Assembly: GCA_039654915.1 (NCBI GenBank)
Contig: CM077599.1
Coordinates: forward strand, 14,138,501-14,202,500
Source of the DNA: Aquilaria yunnanensis
Taxonomy: Eukaryota; Streptophyta; Magnoliopsida; Malvales; Thymelaeaceae
Reading direction: 5' to 3'
DNA length: 64,000 nucleotides
How positions within the stretch are numbered: position 1 is the first letter of the stretch; each line of letters opens with the position of its first letter. The translations under genes and the position numbers were made by a program. A model generated the notes under the pieces. That model saw nothing but the letters and a program-made list of their open reading frames with translations. It searched no databases and was not told the origin of the DNA. Of this stretch, positions 9,836 through 20,945 are shown piece by piece.

Positions 9836-10490
9836 AAAACTCAATAGTGATGACTTCAAACTTGCCACCTTTTCCAGAAAGTTTGATCTCATCTGTTGCC
9901 CCCCAACTATCGTAATCTTTATGTACACTTGGGTTGAGAGTTGCTTTTGTCTTCTAAACCGTCTTTGCAGGTTTTCAGTCTAGAATCCATAGCTCACTTT
10001 TTTTGTTTTCTTTCTTTTGCTCTAACTTGAGCCCTTTTTTCTTTTCTTTTTTGTTTGTTTTTTTTCTTTGTTTCCCTTTCTTTTTTTTTTTTTTGTGAGC
10101 TATGGTGATGACATACTTGATAACTCTCTTGAAGTGAGATGACTCAAGTGGCCTTGCTTGCTCGTGCTTGTTCTTAGTCCTTTTTGGTTTTGAATTTTCC
10201 CTTGTTGTCTTTTGATGGAAGGGATGAATTTCTCTTTTCGGAGTTTGTGTTGCGGAAAACTGAGAATCTTTTTTTTTTTTTTTAGCATTTATGAGAATTG
10301 GGAGGCCACTGAAGTCATTTAATATGAGAGCTACCTTGTTTGGAAACTAACCCCAAACTTCTTGCAAGGATATTGATAACCACTGTGAATTCTTTTTTAG
10401 GGTTGAGGTGTAACATTTGAAATCCTTCTTACTAGATTTGGAAGCACTTTCAAGATCATTACTATCAAATTTCCCTTAACTTTTTATTTT
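9836..10490. other. Low-complexity internal stretch
   Basis: T- and CT-rich tracts (10000-10100, 10270-10285). A minus-strand GTTGGGGGGCAACAG near 9900 is a third PPT-like tract. No gene is seen. Confidence 0.4.
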
Positions 10491-10860
10491 TACCCACGAG
10501 TAGTATCATTTAGAAAGCAAAGTATGATAGCAATAATGGATAGTATAATGGAAAGGAGTGAGAGATGGATGTAAAAATGGAATTTTTGGTAAGAAGTGGT
10601 AGAATGTGTAGGTGTAATAATTGAATTTTTGGTAAAAATTGGTAGAATGTGTAGAAGTAATAATGGGATTAAAAAGTGGTAGAATGCACACGCAACATCT
10701 TTTTGTTAGAGAACAAAAAGAATTACCGGTTGTCGAAAAGTAAAGTGTGATGGCAATAATGGATAGTATAATAGCAAAGAGTGTAAAAATGGAAAGTAGT
10801 AGAATGCACGCATCACATCTTTTTGTTGTACCTGAAAAAGAATAGCAGGTGTCCATTTAA
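10491..10860. repeat. Short direct repeats downstream of gag
   Basis: AATAATGGATAGTATAATG and GTGGTAGAATG phrases recur (10511-10680 and 10736-10810), and CATCTTTTTGTT occurs near 10697 and 10818. No coding sequence is recognised. Confidence 0.6.
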
Positions 10861-11050
10861 CAAAGACTACACCCTAGATTCTGGACTAAATCTAGGAGAT
10901 TTTTACTATTATATTACTTTTGCAAGCTTTCAAAGATACAAGTTTATTCAAAGGATTCTCTGTCATTCGAAAATGTATGCGGACTGTTAGGTCAGATCTG
11001 ACTTGGAGCCCTTCCAAAATCAATGTAATTCCAGCTCAAAATCTTCACTT

Positions 11051-12940
11051 TCAATTACCAATCACATCGGGCCTAGCAGCTTGACCTCGGTTTTGTTTGA
11101 TTTGTAGAGGAATGGCCTCGGGACTTGACGGCTTAAGAGTAGGTTTTGAGATTGGTATAACATTGACTTCTTGTTCTTTAATGATCACATTCACATCATC
11201 ATAAAAACGATAAGTTGGGATGAGTCTATGAGTCTTTGCAGATTCTTACGGAATTCTGAGCATTCTTGGATAGAATGACTCTTACTGTCATGAAAGTTGC
11301 ACCATTCCTCATCTTCAACTTCTTCATGTCCAAAAGAAGGCTTTCCCATGATAATCCCTTCTTTCACAAGGCATGAATATACATGCTTAAGAGGGGTTAT
11401 GATATCATTGACTGACTTTTTCATCAGCCGGTGTTCTTCTATCATATTGACTGGTTTTTCTTGATGAGGCGGCAATGGATTGTGAGTGACGTTCGGTTCA
11501 TCGGAAAAGTCCAACCACTTTGATTCGATTAATTGTTGGACTATACGTTTCAATGCTGTGCAATTTTCCAAGCCATGGCCTGGAACGCCATCATGATATG
11601 GGCAAGTTATGTTGGGGTCATACCACGTTGGATATGGGGGTCCAAATGGATTTGTAGGAATTGGACGGATAAGTTGACTTTCTATGAGTTTTGGATACAA
11701 CTCAGTGTAAGTCATGGGAATTGGTGCAAAAACTTCTTTTGGTCTTCGTGTGGGTACTGGAGGAGTCGGAACAGGTGGCCGTAACTAATTAGGCCTGTTG
11801 AGAGGATAATTGTTGGGCCTATTGGGAGGATAATCATTAGGCCTATTGGAAGGATAATCATTGGGCATATTGGGAGGATAGTCATTGGGCCTATTGGTAG
11901 GATAATAATTGGGCCTTTTGGCAGAATAGGATAGGCGAGGATCGGTAGCCACAGTACCTACGAGGGGAATCCCTCTTTCGCGTCCTATTTGTTGTACTTC
12001 TTCATCTTTTGTTCTGGATGGTCCTCCTCTTTTCATAGGATTACTAAAGGACTCAGCAATCTTCCCAGTCCTAATCCCATGCTCGATCCTTTCTCCAGAC
12101 ATGACAACATCGGAGAAATTAGTTGCCGAATTGCCGATGAGTTTGTCATAATATGGGTATTTCAGTGTCTGGACAAACAAAGTGACCATTTCTTTTTCTG
12201 TCATGGGTGGCTGAACTTGTGCAGCTAAGTCCCTCCACCGTTGGGCATATTCCTTGAAAGTTTCTGGCTTTTTCTTCTCCATGTTTTGGAGAGTTTGGCG
12301 ATCCGGAGCCAAGTCCATAACATGTTTATAGTTGCCGATGAAGGCCTGAGCAAGGTCATTCCAAGTTTTGATGTTTCTTGGTCCTTGACTTAGATACCAC
12401 TGCAATGCTGATTTTGTGAGACTTTCCTGAAAAAATGCAATCCACACCTTTTCATTTTTTGTGAGTGGTTGTAGTTTCCTTAGGAACAGTGTGATGTGAG
12501 TGATGGGATCACTCGTTCCATCGTATTTTACGAAATCTGGTACTTTAAAGTCCAAAGGGATTATGACGTCTGGCACTAAGCAGAGGTCATCCACTGAGAG
12601 AGATCCGAATATATTACCTCCTTCAATGGCTCGCAGTCTCTTCTCTATTGTTTCGAGTTTTTGAGATTCTCCTTCTTCCTTTGGTAGTGTCTTCTTCTCT
12701 TCATACACAGTGTCTTGTTTCAGGTGAACACTAGCAGACTGTCCTGGTTCTTGAAACAGGTTTTCTTGGATTGAGACTCGTTGCGGAGTGAATCCCGGAG
12801 GATAAGTGGGATCTTGTGCTTCTTTGATGGGAACTTGAGTTACTTTCTCCTTGATTAGTTCCATGAATTGTCTCATCTGTTCTACCATACTTTCTATCTT
12901 GGACTCCATCTATGAGACGTCCTTTGGTTTGTTCTGCCAT
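11051..12940 (-). pseudogene. gag: Tat/Ogre-type gag, decayed
   Basis: Gag forms the retrotransposon particle. The main frame (11788-12909) shows the retrotransposon gag core: LFLRKLQPLTKNEKVW, ALQWYLSQG, TFKEYAQRWRDLAAQVQPP and NFSDVVMSGERIEHG. A short repeated NRPNDYPP linker follows. After an in-frame TAG (11785-11787, plausibly from CAG) the same frame runs on to 11191 with two zinc-knuckle-like units, CPYHDGVPGHGLENC and CNFHDSKSHSIQEC, typical of this lineage. Two further lesions: the likely true start MAEQTKGRL (ATG 12938-12940) is in another frame, and a C-terminal tail down to 11051 needs a frame change near 11200. No protease follows. Unless readthrough and frameshifting are used, this gag is not functional. 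Confidence 0.8.
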
Positions 12941-13918
12941 TAATCTTATTTGGAGCCGAGCTGGATATTGGTGTTGAGATCCAATTTTACTTTTTTTAAA
13001 GTGAGATTCATTTTATTAGATTTTACATGTATATGATTGATGCAATGGATGCATGCAATACATAATGAGATTATGTTTTTTATCACAATTTATATGCACG
13101 TGATTGATGTAATGAATGCATGCAATATAAAGTGAGATTATGTTTTTATCAGACTTTATATGCACGTGATTAATGTAATGCATGCATGCAACGAGTGAGT
13201 TTGCTTATCCATTGTCGTGGAACTTCAAAACTTTTAGTTGTCATTATAAAGACCAAAAAGTTAGCATAATTTGATGCGTGGTTTTGATGCATGAAGAATA
13301 ATTGCACAGAACGGAAGTATAACAAAAGAAAAATAAGGTTATTAACAAGTTAAATAGTAATTAACAACTCATGAAGTATTATGGATAAACAAGTTAAAAC
13401 CATACGAAGAAAAGTGTAGAGTAACAACACAGCATAACAAGGATATGCTTATGGCGTTGGTAAAATGGTAAAAATTCTATGGTCAGTTCTATAGTTAAGT
13501 GGGGAGTTCTATATGCATAAGGTGGTTTATCAAAAAGGCAAGGGATAGTTCCCGAATCCCGTCACTAAATCATAGTGACGGCCTGATTCCTTACCCTCTA
13601 GGGTTTATGTAAGGAATGGATTAATTCGAGTCGTAGCTTTTCGTGGGCCCATGCAGAGACTAACCGTCTCAGGAGGCAATACACTACTTTGCTACTTTGA
13701 AACCGGTGAAGGCTTGGAGACCATGGCCTCACAAGGACAACAACACCAATTCCGCTTAGAAAGAATTGTGTTCGATTTGAGGAAGCTCTGGTATAGAGCT
13801 TCATTTTGTGAATGCATTATGCATGTTTAGAATAAGTAAATATAACATATAAATCCACATAAAAATAAACAAAACAGAACAAATAAATCAACTTTTAGGC
13901 TTGACTCACTAACCAGGG
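12941..13918 (-). other. Leader between primer-binding site and gag
   Basis: About 980 bp without a coding frame, as usual for Tat/Ogre elements. It contains the short tandem repeat at 13000-13200. Packaging and dimer signals would be expected here but are not recognisable. Confidence 0.5.
13000..13200. repeat. 59-bp tandem repeat, three copies
   Basis: TATATGCACGTGATTGATG-type units begin near 13031, 13090 and 13148, each ending in ATGCATGCA. Confidence 0.75.
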
Positions 13919-13936
13919 TCCCCAGTGGAGTCGCCA
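13919..13936 (-). other. Primer-binding site, tRNA-Arg
   Basis: The plus strand reads TCCCCAGTGGAGTCGCCA, which is the 3' end of plant tRNA-Arg including CCA as I recall it. The PBS is therefore an 18-nt minus-strand complement, 3 nt downstream of the LTR end at 13940. tRNA-Arg priming is known for Ogre-type elements. Confidence 0.85.
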
Positions 13937-13939
13937 AGC

Positions 13940-16900
13940 TGTGGCAACATGCGGGCCGTTTTTGGGAGTCGCCACCAATCTGTTTATGTTTAGGTCGATT
14001 GGACACCTTAAAATTGATCTGCGAGAGTTCGGGGATCGGGAGTACGGTTACGCTAAAACAACTTTGTTATAGCGCCCAAAATTGGCACCTTAGTTGATTT
14101 TAATTTTTGTTTTTGCTTTGCTTTTAAAAAAAATTCAGTTAATTTTCAACACATAAATTTCAACTGAAATTATTTAATTGGATGTGGATTTTTGGTAATT
14201 AGTTCAGATAAAAGTTGATACTTCTGAACCATGGACTCTGCCGAGTCACCCGGACACGGAAGATTTAACTCCGAACCATGGACTCTGCCGAGTCACCCAG
14301 ACACGGAATTTGACAAAATTTTAATCCATATAGTAAAAATATGGATTTTTATCTTTTTATTTAATTTATTTATTTTGAAAGTTTGATATTTTTTCAAACC
14401 GTAGATCCTGCCGGATCATCCGGATATGGAATTTAATATCCAAGCCATGGATTCTAACCGAATCATCTGGACATGGATATGATCCGTCTTAGGATTTCGT
14501 TATTTAATTTTATTTTATTTTTTAATAATTTCAGTTAATATCCAAGCCATGGATTCTAACCGAATCATCTGGACATGGATTTTATGATCCGTCTTAGGAT
14601 TTCGTTATTTAAATTTTATTTTATTTTTTAATAATTTCAGTTAATATCCAAGCCATGGATTCTAACCGAATCATCTGGACATGGATTTTATGATCCGTCT
14701 TAAGACGGATTTCTAATAATTTGATACACATTTAATGCATTACAACAATTAAAATTAAACTATTCTAAATAAATAAATAAATATCCTAAATTACATCTTT
14801 AAGTGAATTTAACGATTAAATCTAATACATGGTTAAATAATCAAAGAAAGAAAGGAAACAAAAAGAGAACAAAGAAATAAATCTGCTATCAGGGACTGAT
14901 CTGCAACCAAAAAGAAATAGTTAGTGGCTCATAGGAACAAAATAGAAAGTTGGATAACTAAGATGAAGTTATACCCAAAAGGAACTGATTAATTGGGTGT
15001 CAATAATAAGCATTCAGAAAATAGGATTAGTTGACTATATCAAAAGGCATAAGTAGATCTACAATATATACATTACACCAGTAAGACCATAGTATCTGAA
15101 TTGAAGTGGGAGATAAACCTTCTAGTTGTATATCTGCTGCCCAGAATTTCAAATCGACCTATCTTTAAAAAAAAAAACATCGAGTTATCCAAACCATTAT
15201 ATAAAACTATCTATATACATAACTTAGGCACATACATAAAATTCACAAATGCAATATCAAGTTGTGGTTGACAGCACATAAATTATAAAAAAAATGCAAG
15301 TTAGCCCATCAGACAAGACCTCAGGTAGAATCACAGATAAGTACTCTTCACTCCAGAAATTAGATAAAATCATTTATAAGTGCAAATGAAAGTTCATGAA
15401 CCGGTACTGACACTAGACATCCATATGAACATTTATTAAATTTATCAAATTCAAACATGCAACACACAAATTACTATAAATTTCGAAATCAAGGACTCCT
15501 GTTAAACTTAAAGAACCAATTGTGAGACAAACTAGTCTCCACTTCAACGAAAATAAAAGAAACATCCAATTTGCATTTTTGTAAAAGTAGAAATAGACTA
15601 GACACAAATGGCTATTAGCATAAGAAATGACATCCCTAGATGCAGAGCATACAATTTATCATAGATTTTATAACAAGCAACAAAGACAAGCCTTCTGATG
15701 CCTATTCCATATTCAATGGAGTTCAGTAAAAAAATGCATATAAATTCAACCACGGCTCGAAATCCAATCCTATAAAAATCCTGTATAAACTAGACTCATA
15801 AGGATATTATCATAAAGATTGGTTTGTCCAGCAACAAAACACATGATTTATAGTGCAATTTCAAAGTCCACGGATCAATAGAACTAACAGCAAACTCACG
15901 GGTTGAGACACTTGTACCTTTTTACCTCGTTGTAATCTAGCTCGCATATCAGTCCATGGACAGCAGCGTAGGCATGTAGATGGTCCATATTACTACACAA
16001 GTATGTATGTTTCACAGCAATATAATTATTTATTTATTTTATTATTCTGAATCACTCAAGTTTATAAGGAGAAATATTATTTATTTTCATCAATGCTGAT
16101 AGCACTCCAGTTGGGCGTTAAAACTATAAAAGTAATTCCGATTAATGGAGGGGCCAAAACAAACTAAAGGACAAACAAAGGAAAGACAAACAATAAATAT
16201 AAACGAAACCTTGCTGTCCATGCTCAATCTGCACAGAAAATAAAGTTAGTGACTTGAATGGATAATATAAAGAAAACTAGGGGCTAGACAAGAATTTTAC
16301 TAAAAAAATAAAAATAAAATAAAATAAAATAAAATAAAATAAAATTGACTTGGTCAGCAGAACAAAAAACGCGTCTGGCGTTTTTATATATATATATATT
16401 TTTTTTGGGCGTTCTTCAACCTTCGTTTTCTTTTCTGCGGCGATCAGGGCGGCGTGGCTAGGTGGCGCTGGAGGTCGCGACGGAGGCGAGGCTCGCGGCG
16501 GAGGTGGTTCTAGGCGCGGAAGAGGAGGGGAAATGGAGGGCGACGGGCGCGACGGGAGCGGAGGAGGCCCAACCAGCAAGGGAAGGGCGTCGGGCTGGAT
16601 GGTTGCGACGGCGGCGTGCTCAGCTTGGCAGCGTCGCGAGCATGGGAGGAGGAGCGACAAGGGAGGGGTCATAGCAGGGGAGGCGACGCAGAGGAGCTGG
16701 CCTGAGTGCGACGGGCGGTGGCTGAGCGCAGCAAGGGAGGGGTCGCAGCAGGAGAGGCGTGGCTGAGTGCGGAGAGATGACGGCGTCGATGGGCTGTCGG
16801 AGGGAGATAAACCGCCAGGCTGGAAGGCTGGCGGCGACACGACGTCTACTGGGAGACAGAGAAGGCGACGGCTGGCAGATCGGCCGTAGAAGAGGGCGGA

Positions 16901-17428
16901 GCGGGTGGAGTTTGGGCAGCAGGTGTGGCTGGCGAAGGTGAGAGTGAAAGAGAGAGTGAAGGAGAAGAAGAGTGAGCTGAGCTCGTAAGATGAGAGAGAG
17001 AGAGAGCTCAGGGGAGCGCAGAGAGAGAGAGAATGGAGAGAGGCCAGAGAGGGAGACGAGCTGAGTGAATGAGAGCGAGGGGGAGAAAGAAGTGTAGAAA
17101 ACAGAGAGGGAGAGAGCCTAGAAGCTGGTAGAGGAAGAAGAAGTTAGTGGAGGGAGGAAAGATAAGATTAGAGATAAGGGGGGGAGCCTCTGTCGGCCAC
17201 CCTCCCTTTTTTTTATTATAATTAATTATTATTATTATTATTTTAATTAACTAATTAATTTAATTAATTAACTAATATATATGTATAAAAAAATGTCCCT
17301 ATATTAATTATTTTTTTCCTTTTAAGTTAATTAATTAATGATATTTTTTTTTTTACTTTAAATTTTGATTAATTAATTAAAATTTTTTTTTTTAAGAAAT
17401 TTTAGTCGGACGAAATTGGGTGTCAACA
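13940..17428 (-). mobile_element. 5' LTR (subfamily A), 3489 bp
   Basis: Bounded by TGTTGACACCC (minus strand, ending at 17428) and GTTGCCACA (13940). In element order: a T/A-rich start, a GA-rich tract (16930-17170), a GC-rich stretch (16440-16920), a long moderate-AT part, hairpin motifs (14229-14684) and a conserved 3' end with GCGCTATAACAAAG and GATTGGTGGCGACTCC. The GC-rich part gives long reading frames without ATG starts or natural composition; they are not called as genes. The last 3.3 kb is known only in this copy because the other LTR is cut by the window edge. Confidence 0.85.
14229..14684 (-). repeat. Six hairpin-forming motifs near the LTR 3' end
   Basis: Motifs of about 31 bp at 14229, 14276, 14399, 14445, 14547 and 14653. 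Their inner stems differ but always pair: GACTC/GAGTC, GATCC/GGATC, GATTC/GAATC, around a TGCC or TAACC loop. An outer CCATG...CATGG stem is also kept, with one mismatch in the GACTC form. The last three sit in a roughly 104-bp tandem repeat. Related motifs occur in all other LTRs of the family here. Confidence 0.75.
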
Positions 17429-17884
17429 ATAAATAATAATATATTTTATTATTATTAGTACTGAAAAATTTTAATTAAGTTAATTAGTTTAAAATACATT
17501 TTTTTTGTTTTGTTTTGTGAAGATTTGATTTAAAATAATATATGTGTGTATATGTGTATGTTTGAAAGAAAAAAAGAAAACTCCATAAAAATGACAAAAT
17601 TAAAAAGTTTGAGGTAAAAATGACAAAATTGAGAAGTTTCAGAAAAAATTGACAAAATCTGAAAGTTCCAGGAGTATTTAGTAATTTGTCACATCAATTT
17701 GGGGCCAGCGTAACCGTTCTGGCCGCAATTAACAGAAAACGACAAAATTGTCAAAATCAGAAGCTTCAGGAACTTATCCAGAGTCTGAGAGACATAAAGG
17801 ACTGAAACTGTCATTTTACCAAATTAAAAGATAAGTTTGAATTTAATTAATTTCTAATTTTGAACAGTCCAGCACCCCTTCCCC

Positions 17885-17892
17885 TATAAATA
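17885..17892 (+). promoter_or_regulatory. LTR promoter TATA box (subfamily B)
   Basis: CCCTATAAATAGGGG. The same box is present at the matching place in the second copy (39361), followed by a conserved GAACACAG/TAACACAG stretch about 30 bp on, where transcription would start. Confidence 0.65.
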
Positions 17893-18263
17893 GGGGTCCA
17901 AATCTGTGTGTTAACACAGAAAAAAAGACAAAAAAAATAGAAACAAAGCTTAGAGCTCCGTTTTAAAAAAAAAGGAAAAAATCGCAGCCTTGGTCCCTAG
18001 CCTCTCCTCCCTCTGCCCAAAAAATCCTAAAATTTCGGCCTTTTGACGCTTTACCCATCCTCTTCCTACATCCGATTCTCTTTCTCTCTCTCCTCTTCGC
18101 CACCGCGTCTCCGCCGTCGTTGTCTCGTCACGCCGCCGCCGTGCTGCCACCACGCCATCGCCGCGCAGCCTCCAAGCAGTCGCCGCGCTCCGTCGCCCCC
18201 CCCTTCCTCCCTCGCTTGTGCTCTGTTTCACGTTCCCAACAAATTCAAAATTTGATTTCAAAG

Positions 18264-18339
18264 GTAAAACTCTCATTTAATCCTTCATCTTTTCAATTTC
18301 TTTCACTTTGGTCACTAACATTTTATTTTGTTCTTGCAG
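18264..18339 (+). other. Putative 76-bp intron inside LTR
   Basis: Begins AAG|GTAAAAC and ends TTCTTGCAG, with GTCACTAAC about 20 bp before the acceptor as a likely branch point. The matching stretch in the other subfamily B LTR (39573-39648) has the same borders and the same length although the sequence differs. Confidence 0.5.
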
Positions 18340-18735
18340 AACTAATTACTAACTCTTTTAATATTTATTTGTTTATCTATTATTTATTGTTGTTATTATC
18401 ACTAACCTTTATTATTATTGTTGTTACTATTATTAACTCACTAACTTACTAACCATACTAACTTTTATTGTTATTATTATTATTATTATTATTAATTGCT
18501 AACATAACTAACTTTTATTGTTATTGTTATTATCATTATTAACTTACTAACTTTTATTATTATTGTTGTTATTATTGTTAATAATTAACTCAACTAACAT
18601 TACTAACTTTTATTTTTATTGTTATTAACAACTAACTTTACTAACTTTACTAACCTTTTATTATTATTATTGTTACTAATTTACTAACCTTTTATTATTC
18701 TTATTATCATTATTAACATCTACCTTTTCTAACTT
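18311..18735 (+). repeat. ACTAAC-rich tract in LTR
   Basis: About 17 copies of CTAAC, mostly as TTACTAAC, are spread through (ATT)n-like DNA. The same kind of tract fills 39630-39955 in the second LTR. Confidence 0.6.
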
Positions 18736-19477
18736 TTGCTAACTTTTATAATTCATGGAAGGTTATACCTCCTATTTATTTATTTTTTAAGTGGATGGTC
18801 AAAAAGCCCCACTTTATTTATTTATTTATTATCTTTTAATATTCCTTTATATGTTTACATGTGTTATTTTATGCATTTTTTTTATGTCTAAACTAAAATA
18901 AAACCTCCCCTTTACTTTACTTTATTTAATTTTCCTTTATGCCAAAATTTTATTTTATGATAAAATTTATTTTACTTATTTAATAATAAAAAATAAATAA
19001 ATAAGTAAACAGTAACTAATTAAAAGAAGATTCTTTTCTGTGAATAATTAACTTTATTCTATTTAAAAATCATTTTTTAAAGACAATTATCTTTTATTAT
19101 TTTGAAACATATGTTTTAATTATTTCTTTAAAGAGAACAAAAAGTTAAACTTTTTATTCTTTTTATTAAAAATTATTTAACAAACATAATTAAATAATTC
19201 TAAAAATACAACAAAAATCAATTCTTTTTTTAAATATATTTCTATAGTAATAATAATTAAAAATTCAAGAAAAACAATAATAAAAATCCAATAAAAATTA
19301 TGATTTAATTAATAATTAATTAAATAAATAATTAATAAAAATTAAACTCCATGTCCAAATGATCCGCCAGGATCCATGGCTTGGAAAATATTTTTTAAAT
19401 AAAGTATATAAAATATATATATATTTTTTACATAAAGCATATAAATAAATTTTCTTTTATTATTAAAAAATAAAAAC

Positions 19478-20056
19478 TTTGGGCTAATATTTTACTTATC
19501 TCTTTATCCAGCAATATATTACTTATTTATTAAGTATAACTTTTTAGTTTCTTTATTAGTAAAAAGAATAAAAGGATATAAAAACTTCAGGATTTTATTT
19601 AGTAATATTTTACTTTCTGATTGAAAAACTTTGGGATAATATTTTACTCATTTATTTCTGTTCAGTAATATTTTACTTTTTTATTGAAAAACTTTGGGAT
19701 AATATTTTACTTATTTATTTTTATTCAGTAATATTTTAATTTTTGATTGAAAAACATTGGGATAATATTTTACTTATTTATTTTTATTCAGTAATATTTT
19801 ACTTTTTGATTGAAAAACTTTGGGATAATATTTTACTTATTTATTTTTATTTAGTAATATTTTACTTTTTTGATTGAAAAACTTTGGGATAATATTTTAC
19901 TTATTTATTTTTATTCAGTACTATTTTACTTTTTGATTAAAAAACTTTGGGATAATATTTTACTTATTTATTTTTATTCAGTAGTATTTTACTTTTTGAT
20001 TGAAAAAAAAACTTTGGGATAATATTTTACTTATTTTTTATCCAGTAATATTTTAC
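19478..20056 (+). repeat. 63-bp tandem array in LTR, about 8 copies
   Basis: CTTTGGGATAATATTTTAC recurs at 63-67 bp spacing from 19631 to 20014, with an older variant near 19478. The other subfamily B LTR has only about one unit (40676-40735), so the array expanded or shrank after the copies parted. Confidence 0.85.
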
Positions 20057-20878
20057 TTATTTCTTTCAAAATAATAAAAAGATATAACTTTTTGTTTCCT
20101 TTATTAAACAAAATAAAATTTTACCCAAATAATTTCAAATAAAGGTAATAAAAATAAACAAGAAAAAAAGAATTAAATTTTTTTAAATATTTTAGACTTA
20201 TTAATTAGATGTATTTTTAGACTTATAAATTAGAAAATTATTTTATCAATAAAAAAGAACACAAAAAAATAAAATATATAAATATCAAAAAATTTTATTT
20301 ATTTTTAAAATATGCACATAAATTTTTGGTTTCATTATTAAATAAATGAAATTTTGATTAAATAATTATTTTTGGCTCACTTTTTTTAAAATAATTTCTA
20401 TATCCGGATGATCCGTCAGGATCTACGGTTTGGAAAACATCTACTTTTTAATTAAATTAAAAAAAGTACAAAGATAAAAATCCATATTTACGATATGGAT
20501 TAATTCATTTAAAATTTCATGAAATTCCGTGTCCGGGTGACTCGGCAGAGTCCATGGTTCGGAATTAAATCTTCCGTGTCCAAATGACTCGGCAGAATCC
20601 ATGGTTCGGAAGTATCAAATTTTATATAAATTAATTTAAAAATCCACATCCGATTAATTCAGTTAAAATTTCTAGTTTGAAAATTAACTGAATATTTTCT
20701 AAAAGCAAAGCAAAACAAAATTAAAATCAACTAAGGTGCCAATTTTGGGCGCTATAACAAAGTTGTTTTAGCGTAACCGTACTCCCGATCCCCGAACTCT
20801 CGCAGACCAATTTTAAGATGTCCAATCGACCTAGGTAAACAGATTGGTGGCGACTCCCGAAAACTCGACGTTGCCACA

Positions 20879-20909
20879 ATTTTTTTTTCAAAATTAAGTA
20901 CTTCTTATC

Positions 20910-20945
<36 letters not shown>

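Larger units (their letters stand above)
1..17428 (-). mobile_element. Tat/Ogre-type LTR retrotransposon with cargo genes, no pol
   Basis: The element is read on the minus strand. Its parts, in its own 5'-to-3' order, are the 5' LTR at 13940-17428, the PBS at 13919-13936, a gag pseudogene at 11051-12940, cargo ORFs at 8027-5081, a LOG pseudogene at 4488-3860, tandem repeats, a PPT at 1216-1228 and the 3' LTR from 1215 leftwards out of the window. The termini are TGTTGACACCC and GTTGCCACA. Gag type, tRNA-Arg priming, very long LTRs and tandem repeats in the 3' untranslated region are known traits of Tat/Ogre elements. No protease, RT, RNase H or integrase could be found in 12.7 kb of internal sequence, so mobility would depend on a partner element. 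It lies inside a related LTR (17429-20878). Confidence 0.85.
17429..20878 (+). mobile_element. LTR of subfamily B, 5' end cut off
   Basis: Collinear with the complete solo LTR at 38857-41752 from about 100 bp inside its start to the common end GTTGCCACA at 20878. The missing start is expected to the left of the window, because the Tat/Ogre-type element (1-17428) begins exactly at the break. It shares the last 0.6 kb with subfamily A but has a different 5' two thirds. No PBS follows 20878, so this is a solo or truncated LTR. Confidence 0.8.

Noticed and set aside
16277..16840. Long Pro/Ser-rich frame in the LTR (also at 168-845 and 23750-24469)
   Set aside because: It starts at non-ATG codons, results from GC-rich composition with opposite frames also open, and changes frame and length between LTR copies.
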